Assembly: GCA_900550685.1 (NCBI GenBank)
Contig: URTS01000007.1
Coordinates: forward strand, 1-31,332
Length of the DNA: 31,332 bases
Reading direction: 5' to 3'
DNA from: an uncultured Oscillibacter sp.
Lineage (GTDB): Bacteria > Bacillota > Clostridia > Oscillospirales > Oscillospiraceae
Part shown: in pieces, positions 23,308 through 30,036 of the stretch
How the letters are laid out: each line of letters opens with the position of its first letter
How positions within the stretch are numbered: the first letter of the stretch is position 1
Notes under the pieces: model-generated
Seen by the model: the letters and a program-made list of their open reading frames with translations, nothing else
Databases searched by the model: none
What the model was told of the DNA's origin: nothing
Translations under genes and position numbers: made by a program

Positions 23308-24842
23308 GCCTTCACCTCGTCTCTCTTGGCACCGGCCATGTACAGGCCCAGCTCTTCCTGGGTGGTGGTCTTGGGGTCCAGCTGGCCCACGATCTCACCC
23401 TCGTACATCACCAGGATGCGGTCAGGCACGTCCATGACCTCGTCCAGCTCCAGGCTCACCAGCAGCACGGCCTTGCCCGCGTCCCGCTGGGCCACCAGCT
23501 GGCGGTGGATATACTCGATGGCGCCCACATCCAGGCCCCGGGTGGGCTGGACGGCCACAAGCAGCTCCGGGTTCTTGTCGATCTCCCGGGCGATGATGGC
23601 CTTCTGCTGGTTGCCGCCGGACATGCTCCGGGCGGTGGTGATGGGGCCCTGGCCGGAACGGACGTCGTACTGCTCAATCAGGCCCTCGGCGTATTTGCGG
23701 ATGTTTTTCCGCCGCAGAAATCCGGCCTTATTGGTGAAATCCGGCTCAAAGTACCGCTGGAGCACCATGTTGTCCTCCAGGGAGTAGTCCAGCACCAGGC
23801 CGTGCTTATGCCGGTCCTCGGGGATATGGCTCATGCCCAGGGTGTTGCGCTTGCGGATGGGCATGTGGGTGATGTTCTGACCGCACAGCTCGATGCTGCC
23901 GGACACCAGGGGCTCCAGGCCGGTGAGGCCGTAGACCAGCTCCGTCTGGCCGTTGCCGTCGATACCGGCGATGCAGACGATCTCGCCCCGGCGGACCTGG
24001 AAGGACACGTCCTTCACGGCGTTGTTCTTGTGGACCTTGGAGGCCATGGTCATATTCTTCACGTTCAGCACCACGTCGCCGGGGGTGGCGGGCTGCTTTT
24101 CCACATGGAAGTTGACATTGCGGCCCACCATCATGGCGGACAGCTCCTGGGGGGTGGTGTCCCTGGTGTTGACGGTGCCGATGTATTTGCCCTTGCGGAG
24201 CACGGTGCAACGGTCCGCCACCGCCATGATCTCCGCCAGCTTGTGGGAGATGAAGAGGATGGACTTGCCCTCGGCCGCCAGGTTCCGCATGATCTGCATC
24301 AGCTCGTCGATCTCCTGGGGGGTCAGCACAGCGGTGGGCTCATCGAAAATCAGGATCTCATTGTCCCGGTACAGCATTTTCAAAATCTCGGTGCGCTGCT
24401 GCATGCCCACGGTGATGTCCTCGATCAGGGCGTCCGGGTCCACATGGAGGCCGTATTTCTCACTCAGGGCCAGCACCTTTTCCCGGGCTTCCTTCTTTTG
24501 AAGCAGCCCGTGCTTTGTGGGCTCCACGCCCATGATGATGTTGTCCAGCACGGTGAAACAGTCCACCAGCTTGAAGTGCTGGTGCACCATGCCGATGCCC
24601 AGGTCGTTGGCGTCGTTGGGGTCCTTGATGGAGACCTCCTTGCCGTCCTTTTTGATGATGCCCTCCTCCGGCTGGTAAAGGCCGAAGAGCACGCTCATCA
24701 GCGTGGATTTGCCTGCGCCGTTTTCACCCAGCAGAGCATGAATTTCACCCTTTTTCAATTGAAGGGTGATGTCATCATTGGCGACGATACCTGGGAACCG
24801 CTTCGTAATGTGAAGCATTTCGATTGCATAGGGAGTTTCCAA
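23304..24842 (-). CDS. Nucleoside ABC transporter ATPase with two ATP domains, NupO-like
   Basis: This ATPase drives nucleoside import; it is a tandem ABC protein like RbsA. The first domain has Walker A GENGAGKS (39-46), the SVGxQQR-like signature VGMQQRTEIL, and Walker B ILIFDEPTAVLT. The second has a degenerate Walker A (GIDGNGQTEL), signature MSGGNQQKA and LLVAVQPTRGLDVGA. I choose TTG at 24842, with AAGGAGG 10 bases upstream; an in-frame ATG at 24911 would lie upstream of that site and add 23 residues with no family match. An internal ATG (residue 9) is another possibility. It is the first gene of the permease operon. Confidence 0.93.
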   Translation of the reverse strand: METPYAIEMLHITKRFPGIVANDDITLQLKKGEIHALLGENGAGKSTLMSVLFGLYQPEEGIIKKDGKEVSIKDPNDANDLGIGMVHQHFKLVDCFTVLDNIIMGVEPTKHGLLQKKEAREKVLALSEKYGLHVDPDALIEDITVGMQQRTEILKMLYRDNEILIFDEPTAVLTPQEIDELMQIMRNLAAEGKSILFISHKLAEIMAVADRCTVLRKGKYIGTVNTRDTTPQELSAMMVGRNVNFHVEKQPATPGDVVLNVKNMTMASKVHKNNAVKDVSFQVRRGEIVCIAGIDGNGQTELVYGLTGLEPLVSGSIELCGQNITHMPIRKRNTLGMSHIPEDRHKHGLVLDYSLEDNMVLQRYFEPDFTNKAGFLRRKNIRKYAEGLIEQYDVRSGQGPITTARSMSGGNQQKAIIAREIDKNPELLVAVQPTRGLDVGAIEYIHRQLVAQRDAGKAVLLVSLELDEVMDVPDRILVMYEGEIVGQLDPKTTTQEELGLYMAGAKRDEVKA

Positions 24843-25082
24843 GTTAAACCGCCCTCCTTCCGTTTTATGGCCCGCCGCGAATGGGATTGCGGGGACGGAA
24901 ACCATGTTCATTCACCGGCAGGCGGTCCTTACGGCCGTTCACCGTGTGTTAAGACAAGTATACTATAGTTTCCGGCAAAAAGAAAGCCAATTTCACGGAA
25001 ACGGCGGATTTTTCTCCGGTCGATCCTGCCGTCCCTGCCTGAATTTTCCGTCCTTTCCGGGGACCTCCAGAAAAAGGGCACG
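24843..25082 (-). other. Intergenic region upstream of nupO
   Basis: About 240 bases separate nupO from the terminator of the BMP gene. A TATACT/TAGTAT stretch near 24956-24966 (minus strand ACTATAGTATACTTG) could be a -10, but no good -35 is visible. I see no purine riboswitch core. Some read-through from the BMP gene could also supply nupO expression. Confidence 0.4.
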
Positions 25083-25113
25083 AAAAAGGGACGGGCATTT
25101 GCCCGTCCCTTTT
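25083..25113 (-). terminator. Terminator of the BMP lipoprotein gene
   Basis: GGGACGGGC (25096-25088 read in minus, pairing with 25101-25109) forms a 9-bp stem with a 4-base loop. A-rich bases precede it and T-rich bases (TTTTTC on the minus strand) follow. It lies about 35 bases past the BMP stop. The symmetrical A/T flanks allow it to work in both directions. Confidence 0.88.
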
Positions 25114-25145
25114 ATGGAACCATGCGATGGGGGTTTACCCGGAAA

Positions 25146-26381
25146 TCATCCCTTGATCTGGCCCAGGTCCTCCACAGCGATCACGGTGGCGAAATCAGCG
25201 GGGGACTTGCTGGTGTCGTTGGAGACGGTGATCTTGCCGTCATACATATCTTTCACCATGGCTTTGTAGTCGTCCTGGGTGAAGCCGTCGCCCCACTGGG
25301 TGGTGTCCATGGGGATCTGGACATAGTTGGCGGTGGGATCGTCGCCGGAGATCAGGCCCAGCGTGGCGATCTTGCCCTTGTAGTTGTCCCAGTTGCCGTT
25401 GAGGACAACGTCGGTCAGGGTATCATAGGTGGTGGGATACAGGCCCTTCATAGCGGAGGTGAGGGTCAGGCCGTCCTCGCCGGCATACTCGGCGATGTTG
25501 GCAGACTGGTCCACGTCCACGCCGATGACCTTGCCGCCAACCTTCTTGGCAGCGTCCACAACAGAGGTATAGATACCGCCGCCGCAGGCGAAGACGACCT
25601 CGGTGCCGCTCTGGTACCAGGTGTCCATCACGGCGGTGATGTCGGCGTCACCGAAGAACTGGCCGCCGTAGACATAGTTCAGGGTCACATCGGTCAGGCC
25701 CATCTCGGCGGCAGCGGCGTCAACGCCCTGCACGAAGCCGTAGCCGAAGCGGACCACTGCGGGAACAGCCATGCCGCCCAGGTAGCCCAGGTTCTTGTAG
25801 CCCAGCTTCACAGCGGCGTAGCCGGCCATGTAGCCGCACAGCTCTTCCTGGTACACGGCGCAGTAGACGTTGGACAGGTCCACATAGTCCGCCAGGTTCC
25901 AGTTGGAGGGGTTGTAGTCGTAGGTCTCACCGGCGTTGGCCACAGCGGTCTCCAGCAGATCGCCGGCAGCCACGTCCAGAGCGATGAACTTCACGTCGGG
26001 GAACTCGGGAGCGGCCTCCACGATGGCGCCGCCGAAGGCGTAGCCGGGCATCACGATGACGTTGTAGCCCTCGTCCGCAGCCTTTTCGATCATGGCCACA
26101 CGGTCAGCGGTGCTGTCGCCGGCGGGCTTGAAGTAGCTGAACTCCAGGCCGTTGTCGTCGGAGAAAGCCTTGCAGGCCTCATAGGTGGTCTGGTTGAAGG
26201 ACTGGTCGGTGATGTCGCCGTAGTCGGTGATCATGGCGATCTTGTACTCGCTGTCCGCAGCGGGCTCCTCGGCCTGATTGGTGTCGTCGGTCTGGTTGGT
26301 GTCGTCGGTCTTCTGACCGCCGCAGGCCACCAGGGACAGAGACATGACCAATGCCAGAGTCAAAGCAAGAAACTTCTTCAT
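25146..26381 (-). CDS. BMP-family nucleoside-binding lipoprotein
   Basis: This is the extracellular substrate-binding protein of the nucleoside ABC importer. A lipoprotein signal peptide ends in LVAC with the modified Cys at residue 20. It is followed by an acidic linker with a tandem repeat (TDDTNQ twice) and the BMP domain (about 46-411). Conserved stretches include TDYGDITDQSFNQ, the GYAFGG ligand region and VIGVDVDQS, matching Bmp/NupN proteins. Length 411 is somewhat longer than the usual 340-370 because of the linker. Start is ATG 26381 with AAAGAGG about 8 bases upstream. It has its own promoter and terminator, consistent with higher receptor abundance than transporter. Confidence 0.95.
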   Translation of the reverse strand: MKKFLALTLALVMSLSLVACGGQKTDDTNQTDDTNQAEEPAADSEYKIAMITDYGDITDQSFNQTTYEACKAFSDDNGLEFSYFKPAGDSTADRVAMIEKAADEGYNVIVMPGYAFGGAIVEAAPEFPDVKFIALDVAAGDLLETAVANAGETYDYNPSNWNLADYVDLSNVYCAVYQEELCGYMAGYAAVKLGYKNLGYLGGMAVPAVVRFGYGFVQGVDAAAAEMGLTDVTLNYVYGGQFFGDADITAVMDTWYQSGTEVVFACGGGIYTSVVDAAKKVGGKVIGVDVDQSANIAEYAGEDGLTLTSAMKGLYPTTYDTLTDVVLNGNWDNYKGKIATLGLISGDDPTANYVQIPMDTTQWGDGFTQDDYKAMVKDMYDGKITVSNDTSKSPADFATVIAVEDLGQIKG

Positions 26382-26535
26382 TGGAATCTACCTCTTTCGA
26401 TTTTGATTCCCTTCGCAGTACCGGCACTGTCCGCGCAGAACCACTCTTTGTCTTTCAAAGGAGAACAAAGAGACATCTTCCGTCCCGGACCGGCGCACAG
26501 GATCTGCAAAAAGGGTTGCCCTTACAGGCAGGAGT

Positions 26536-26564
26536 ATTATACCAAGACCGTCGCTTCAATGCAA
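26536..26564 (-). promoter_or_regulatory. Promoter of the BMP lipoprotein gene
   Basis: On the minus strand TTGCAT (26564-26559), 17 bases, then a perfect TATAAT (26541-26536). The transcript leader is about 150 bases, in which I see no clear riboswitch. A hairpin of the GAACAAAGAGA/TCTTTGTTC type lies about 26440-26475. Confidence 0.82.
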
Positions 26565-26614
26565 CTAAAAATCAAATTTGTTTTCAATTTTGCCATATTT
26601 TTGTAAAGACAATG

Positions 26615-26640
26615 AAAAATCCGCCCGAAAATGGACGGAT
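26615..26640 (-). terminator. Terminator of the deoC-deoD operon
   Basis: On the minus strand ATCCGTCC (26640-26633) pairs with GGGCGGAT (26626-26619, one G-T), followed by TTTTTC. It lies 40 bases past the deoD stop, and separates deoCD from the BMP gene. Confidence 0.85.
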
Positions 26641-26650
26641 CTTTCAGGAA

Positions 26651-26664
26651 AGTAAACGTTTAGC
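26651..26664. promoter_or_regulatory. cre-like palindrome after deoD
   Basis: TAAACGTTTA (26653-26662) is a perfect 10-base palindrome. With one more base it shares the 10-mer GTAAACGTTT with the deoC leader. It lies 18 bases past the deoD stop and about 90 bases upstream of the BMP promoter. Its match to the CcpA cre consensus is weaker (11 of 14). Function is uncertain. Confidence 0.3.
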
Positions 26665-26679
26665 GCCTCGGATGCCAAA

Positions 26680-27390
26680 TCACGCCATCTTTACGGCGGC
26701 CTCCAGGGCGATCTTCATCATGTTGGTGAAGGTGGTCTGCCGGTCGGCGGGGGAGAGTTCCTCGCCCGTCACCAGATTGTCGGAAATGGAGCAGATGGCC
26801 AGGGCCCGCTTGCCGGTGTAGGCGGCGTTGCAGTACAGGGCCGCCGCCTCCATTTCCACCGCCATGACGCCCATTTTCTGGAAGCGCATGTTGCGGCCGG
26901 CGGCGTCGTAGAAGGTGTCGGAGGAATAGAGGTTGCCCACCGGCATCTTGACGCCCAGTTCCTTGGCGCTGTTCACCGCCGCCATCAGCAGATCGAAGTC
27001 CGCGATGGGGGCGAAGGTGCCGCCCAGCTCATACTGGTTGATATAGCTGGAGTTGGTGCAGGCGCCTTGACCGGCCACTACGCTGCCCAGCTCCAGATCC
27101 GCCCGGAGAGCTCCGGCAGAGCCTACCCGGATGATGTTTTCCACATCGTACTGGGTGTAAAGCTCATAGGAGTAGATGCCGATGGAGGGCATGCCCATGC
27201 CGGAGGCCATGACGCTCACCGGGGTGCCCTTATAAAGACCGGTGTAGCCCTGAACGCCCCGGATGTTGTTCACCAGCTTCAATTCCGTCAGGAAATTCTC
27301 CGCGATGAACTTGGACCGCAGGGGGTCGCCGGGCATCAGTACGGTTTTGGCGAAATCGCCCTTGTTTGCTTCGTTATGAGGGGTTCCCAT
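26680..27390 (-). CDS. deoD: Purine nucleoside phosphorylase, DeoD type
   Basis: DeoD cleaves purine (deoxy)ribonucleosides with phosphate into base and (deoxy)ribose 1-phosphate. It is a 236-residue hexameric-type PNP. The N-terminal MGTPHNEANKGDFAKTVL with VLMPGDP is characteristic, as are the GMGMPSIGIYSYEL block, MAVEMEAAALY (about 179-189, base/ribose contact) and SISDNLVTGEE with catalytic Asp (about 206-216). The start is ATG 27390, with AAGGAGG inside the end of deoC, giving a gap of only 10 bases. Together with deoC and the importer this is a nucleoside salvage block. Phosphopentomutase is not in the window. Confidence 0.96.
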   Translation of the reverse strand: MGTPHNEANKGDFAKTVLMPGDPLRSKFIAENFLTELKLVNNIRGVQGYTGLYKGTPVSVMASGMGMPSIGIYSYELYTQYDVENIIRVGSAGALRADLELGSVVAGQGACTNSSYINQYELGGTFAPIADFDLLMAAVNSAKELGVKMPVGNLYSSDTFYDAAGRNMRFQKMGVMAVEMEAAALYCNAAYTGKRALAICSISDNLVTGEELSPADRQTTFTNMMKIALEAAVKMA

Positions 27391-27400
27391 GATGACCTCC

Positions 27401-28057
27401 TTATTTTTCCATGGCCTTTACGGCCTTGACGATGCGGCTGGTGCCCAGGCGGGAAGCGCCCAGGTTGATGAAGTCCTCGGCGTCCTGCAGGTTGGCGATG
27501 CCGCCTGCCGCCTTGATCTTCACGTTGGGACCGATGTGTTTGGCAAAGAGGGCCACATCCTCCCGGGTGGCGCCGCCCCCGCCGAAGCCGGTGGAGGTCT
27601 TGATGTAGTCGGCGCCGGAGGCGGTGACGATCTCGCACATCTTGATCTTTTCCTCGTCGGTGAGGAAGCAGCACTCGATGATGACCTTCAGCAGCTTGCC
27701 GCGGCAGGCTTCCTTCACGGCCTTGATCTCACTCAGCAGGTCGTCCCACTTCCGGTCCTTCACCCAGCCGATGTTGATGACCATGTCCACTTCCTCCGCG
27801 CCGTTGTCCACAGCGTCGGTGGCCATAAAGCACTTGGCGGCGGTGGTGTCGTAGCCGTTGGGGAAGCCGATGACGGTGCAGATGGGCAGCTTGCCCGCCA
27901 CGTATTCCGCCGCCTGCTTCACATAGCTGGCGGGGATGCACACGCTGGCGCAGCCGTATTTCATGCCGTCATCGCAGATGCCCTTGATCTCGTTCCAGGT
28001 GGCCGTCTGGGCTAGAAGGGTATGGTCGCACTTGCTCAGAATGTCTTTCAGTTCCAT
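27401..28057 (-). CDS. deoC: Deoxyribose-phosphate aldolase DeoC
   Basis: DeoC splits 2-deoxyribose 5-phosphate into acetaldehyde and glyceraldehyde 3-phosphate, ending deoxynucleoside breakdown. The 218-residue protein has the Schiff-base lysine in DYIKTSTGF (with the FGGGGAT loop), the catalytic acid in DMVINIGW, and KAAGGI near the C-terminus. The start is ATG 28057 with AAAGGAG 8 bases upstream; an upstream open frame to 28117 lacks family sequence and a ribosome site. It is the first gene of deoC-deoD, with a promoter 70-100 bases upstream and a cre-like site in the leader. Confidence 0.96.
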   Translation of the reverse strand: MELKDILSKCDHTLLAQTATWNEIKGICDDGMKYGCASVCIPASYVKQAAEYVAGKLPICTVIGFPNGYDTTAAKCFMATDAVDNGAEEVDMVINIGWVKDRKWDDLLSEIKAVKEACRGKLLKVIIECCFLTDEEKIKMCEIVTASGADYIKTSTGFGGGGATREDVALFAKHIGPNVKIKAAGGIANLQDAEDFINLGASRLGTSRIVKAVKAMEK

Positions 28058-28092
28058 TTCAGGTCGCTCCTTTACAATGTAGGATGCCGGTT

Positions 28093-28106
28093 GGTAAACG
28101 TTTTTA
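28093..28106. promoter_or_regulatory. cre-like operator in the deoC leader
   Basis: GGTAAACGTTTTTA matches the CcpA cre consensus TGWAANCGNTNWCA at 12 of 14 positions. It lies about 15-30 bases downstream of the predicted deoC start of transcription, a position suited to a repressor roadblock. Carbon catabolite repression of nucleoside catabolism is the inferred role; a LacI-family nucleoside regulator is an alternative. Confidence 0.5.
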
Positions 28107-28128
28107 TGAGCTTTCACAGCTTATTTTC

Positions 28129-28157
28129 ATTGTAGCAGGTTTTTTGCCGTCTGTCCA
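28129..28157 (-). promoter_or_regulatory. Promoter of deoC-deoD
   Basis: On the minus strand TGGACA (28157-28152), 17 bases, TACAAT (28134-28129); 5/6 matches to each box. It lies back to back with the protease promoter, whose -35 starts at 28168. Confidence 0.75.
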
Positions 28158-28167
28158 GCGGCACGGC

Positions 28168-28196
28168 TTGCAAACCGGCGGGGCGGGTGCTATGAT
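28168..28196 (+). promoter_or_regulatory. Promoter of the SLH serine protease gene
   Basis: TTGCAA (28168-28173), 17 bases, TATGAT (28191-28196). The leader to the ATG at 28232 is about 28 bases. The -35 boxes of this and the deoC promoter are only 10 bases apart. Confidence 0.75.
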
Positions 28197-28231
28197 GTTG
28201 CCAGAAAATCGTGATCCATGGAGGAAATACA

Positions 28232-29518
28232 ATGAAAAAAAGAATCCTATCTGCCCTGTGCGCAGTGATGCTGCTGGTGTCCGCCGTGCCCATGGCCAGT
28301 GCCCAGAGCGGGGACACGGCCCGCCGGGCCGACGCGTTGACGGTGCTGCACCTGCTGTCTGACGATTCCAGCCGGGACCTGACCGCCCCGGCCACCCGGG
28401 GTCAGGCGGCGGTGCTGCTGGTGCGGCTGGCCGGCGGCGAAAAAACACCGGACACCGACGGCTGGTTTGCCGGGTTCCGGGATGTGCCGGACTGGGCCCG
28501 CACCGCTGTGAACTATGCCGCCCGCCGGGGCTGGGTCTCCGGTGTCAGCAATGTGCAGTTTAACGCGGGCGGCTCCCTAAATGCAGACGCCTGGTGCGCC
28601 ATGCTGCTGCGGATGCTGGGCTACAGCGACAAGGCCGGGGACTTTGCCATCTCCGATGCCGCCGCCTTCGCCTGGCGCATTGGCCTGACCGGCCGCCAGC
28701 TGACTGGCACGCTTACGGTTGGAGACCTGGCGGAATCCGTGTATGACGCTCTGGACTTCTGCTATCGGGGCACGGACACCACCGTGCTGGACCGGCTGCT
28801 GGAACTCGGCGTCTGCACCGCTGCCTCCGCCAACGCCCTGGGTCTGCTGACCCCGGAACTGACTGCCCGGCAGGTGGCGGACCGGTATCTCTCCGCTGCC
28901 TTCCAGCTGCGGCTGTATGAAACGGAGGAGCAGGTCCACGACGAGGTGAACTCCGCCGACGCCAGCGGCTTCTTCATCAGCGCCGACGGACTGGCCGTCA
29001 CCAATTACCATTCCATCGACAAGGCCATCAAGGCCACCGCGGTGCTGCTAAACGGTGAAACTTACAATGTGGACCGGGTTCTTTACTACGATACCGGCAT
29101 CGACATCGCCGTGATCCACGTGTCGAAAACCGGGGAGAACGGCCGCACCACCTCGGCGTTTAACTATCTGGAATTGGCGGGCACGGCGGATATCCGTCCC
29201 GGCGACACGGTGTATGCCCTGGGCAGCCCTCTGGGCCTGGGCCTGGCCGTCAGCTCCGGCATCATCGGCTCCACCGCCCATGAGTTGGACCGCTATACCC
29301 TGCCCTGTGTGGTGAACTCCGCCGATATCTCCCGGGGCAGCAGCGGCGGCGCATTGGTGAATGTTTATGGCCAGGTCATCGGCGTCACCTCCGGCGCCTA
29401 TACCTACGGCAACAACATGTACCTGGCGGTGCCGGTGAATCCGGTGATGACCGCGGACCTGACTGGGCCCGGCTGGACGTTGGCGGAGGTCAAGGCCATG
29501 GAAGCCGCCAAAGGCTGA
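28232..29518 (+). CDS. Secreted trypsin-like serine protease with SLH-type repeats
   Basis: The 428-residue protein has a signal peptide (MKKRILSALCAVMLLVSAVP, cleavage likely after AxA near 24). SLH-like repeats follow (FRDVPDWARTAVNYAARRG at 82-100, second about 105-135), the type that binds secondary wall polymers. The C-terminal half is a trypsin/HtrA-like domain with triad H260 (TNYHS), D291 (DTGIDIAV) and S371 (GSSGGAL). It has no PDZ domain, unlike HtrA. The natural picture is a wall-attached protease. I start at ATG 28232 since GGAGG lies 7 bases upstream. The -10 of its promoter lies in the same short divergent region as that of deoC. Confidence 0.9.
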   Translation: MKKRILSALCAVMLLVSAVPMASAQSGDTARRADALTVLHLLSDDSSRDLTAPATRGQAAVLLVRLAGGEKTPDTDGWFAGFRDVPDWARTAVNYAARRGWVSGVSNVQFNAGGSLNADAWCAMLLRMLGYSDKAGDFAISDAAAFAWRIGLTGRQLTGTLTVGDLAESVYDALDFCYRGTDTTVLDRLLELGVCTAASANALGLLTPELTARQVADRYLSAAFQLRLYETEEQVHDEVNSADASGFFISADGLAVTNYHSIDKAIKATAVLLNGETYNVDRVLYYDTGIDIAVIHVSKTGENGRTTSAFNYLELAGTADIRPGDTVYALGSPLGLGLAVSSGIIGSTAHELDRYTLPCVVNSADISRGSSGGALVNVYGQVIGVTSGAYTYGNNMYLAVPVNPVMTADLTGPGWTLAEVKAMEAAKG

Positions 29519-29557
29519 AAGGGAGCGGGGGAAAGGCCCCGTATATTTTGAAACAGA

Positions 29558-29594
29558 GTCCCTGCCGTGCCGATGGGTGCGGCAGGGACCTTTT
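29558..29594 (+). terminator. Terminator of the protease gene
   Basis: GTCCCTGCCG (29558-29567) pairs with CGGCAGGGAC (29580-29589) around 12 bases, followed by CTTTT. It lies 40 bases past the stop. Confidence 0.85.
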
Positions 29595-29656
29595 GTCAGG
29601 GCACAGCTATTAGGGAAACAAATGGCTGCCTTTGGAAAAATGAGGGGGCAGGTCCC

Positions 29657-29685
29657 TTGACATCCGGGATTCCGGATGCTATAAT
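29657..29685 (+). promoter_or_regulatory. Perfect consensus promoter of the metY transcript
   Basis: TTGACA (29657-29662), 17 bases, TATAAT (29680-29685): an exact sigma-A consensus with optimal spacing. Such a strong promoter fits a gene controlled after initiation. Transcription should start near 29692, at the first hairpin of the leader. Confidence 0.93.
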
Positions 29686-29740
29686 CCCAATAAACCAACA
29701 TAAATGGTTGGTTAATCAGGAGAACAGGAGGCGCACCGAG

Positions 29741-29851
29741 ATGAAGCATGTATTCGAGAAGCTGCTGCGCAGCAATTTCCGCTGTGGGCGAATGTTGTAC
29801 TCCCGGACTGTCGATATGGCCGGGTGCTTCGGCGCGCCCACAGATGACTGA
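29741..29851 (+). CDS. Putative 36-residue leader peptide before metY
   Basis: The frame starts at ATG 29741 with AGGAGG 9 bases upstream and ends at TGA 29851. The product starts MKHVFEKLLRSNF, contains Cys at 15 and 29 and Met at 18 and 26, and ends CFGAPTDD. I do not recognise a known family. Cys15 (TGT, 29783-29785) lies inside the first strand of pairing 1, and Cys29 lies just before that pairing's second strand. Translation or stalling would therefore alter leader folding. A leader peptide sensing cysteine or methionine supply is the best reading; a small functional peptide, or a chance frame, remains possible. Confidence 0.6.
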   Translation: MKHVFEKLLRSNFRCGRMLYSRTVDMAGCFGAPTDD

Positions 29852-29888
29852 GCCGTCCATTCATGGACCTTGGTCTGACCATACACAG

Positions 29889-29917
29889 TCCGGGAGCAGA
29901 ATCTGCCCCCGGATTTT
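29889..29917 (+). terminator. Intrinsic terminator within the metY leader
   Basis: TCCGGGAGCAGA (29889-29900) pairs with TCTGCCCCCGGA (29902-29913) with one A-C mismatch; the loop opens to about seven bases. It is followed by TTTT. Its left arm overlaps the right arm of the 12-base antiterminator pairing (29885-29896), so only one can form. Confidence 0.7.
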
Positions 29918-30036
29918 GCTGTGCTTTTGCATAGCAAAATTGGAAATGTGCCATTTCCTCGTCCCTGCGGGGCAACCGGAAATGATGCACAAATCTATCC
30001 AAAATTTATCATGAAAATATGAAAGAGGTATTTACC

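Larger units (their letters stand above)
29595..30036 (+). promoter_or_regulatory. metY leader region with attenuator-like structures
   Basis: This 440-base interval holds the metY promoter and an RNA leader of about 345 bases. In order: 5' hairpin AACCAAC/GTTGGTT (29693-29713); a 36-codon frame; pairing 1, CTGTGGGCG (29782-29790) with CGCCCACAG (29835-29843), supported inside by CCCGG/CCGGG; pairing 2, CTCCCGGACTGT (29800-29811) with ACAGTCCGGGAG (29885-29896); and terminator 29889-29917. Two later hairpins are 29914-29939 and GGAAATG/CATTTCC (29942-29958). Pairing 2 excludes the terminator, and pairing 1 encloses the left arm of pairing 2. This is the layout of a transcription attenuator; regulation is inferred. 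Confidence 0.7.

Noticed and set aside
24843..25145. Purine riboswitch before the nucleoside transporter
   Set aside because: I looked for the conserved purine riboswitch core in this region and upstream of the BMP gene (26382-26540) and found no match.
29978..29990. T-box or SAM riboswitch before metY
   Set aside because: The leader lacks the GGGTGG-ACC T-box and any SAM-I-like P1/P3 core; its features fit a leader-peptide layout better.
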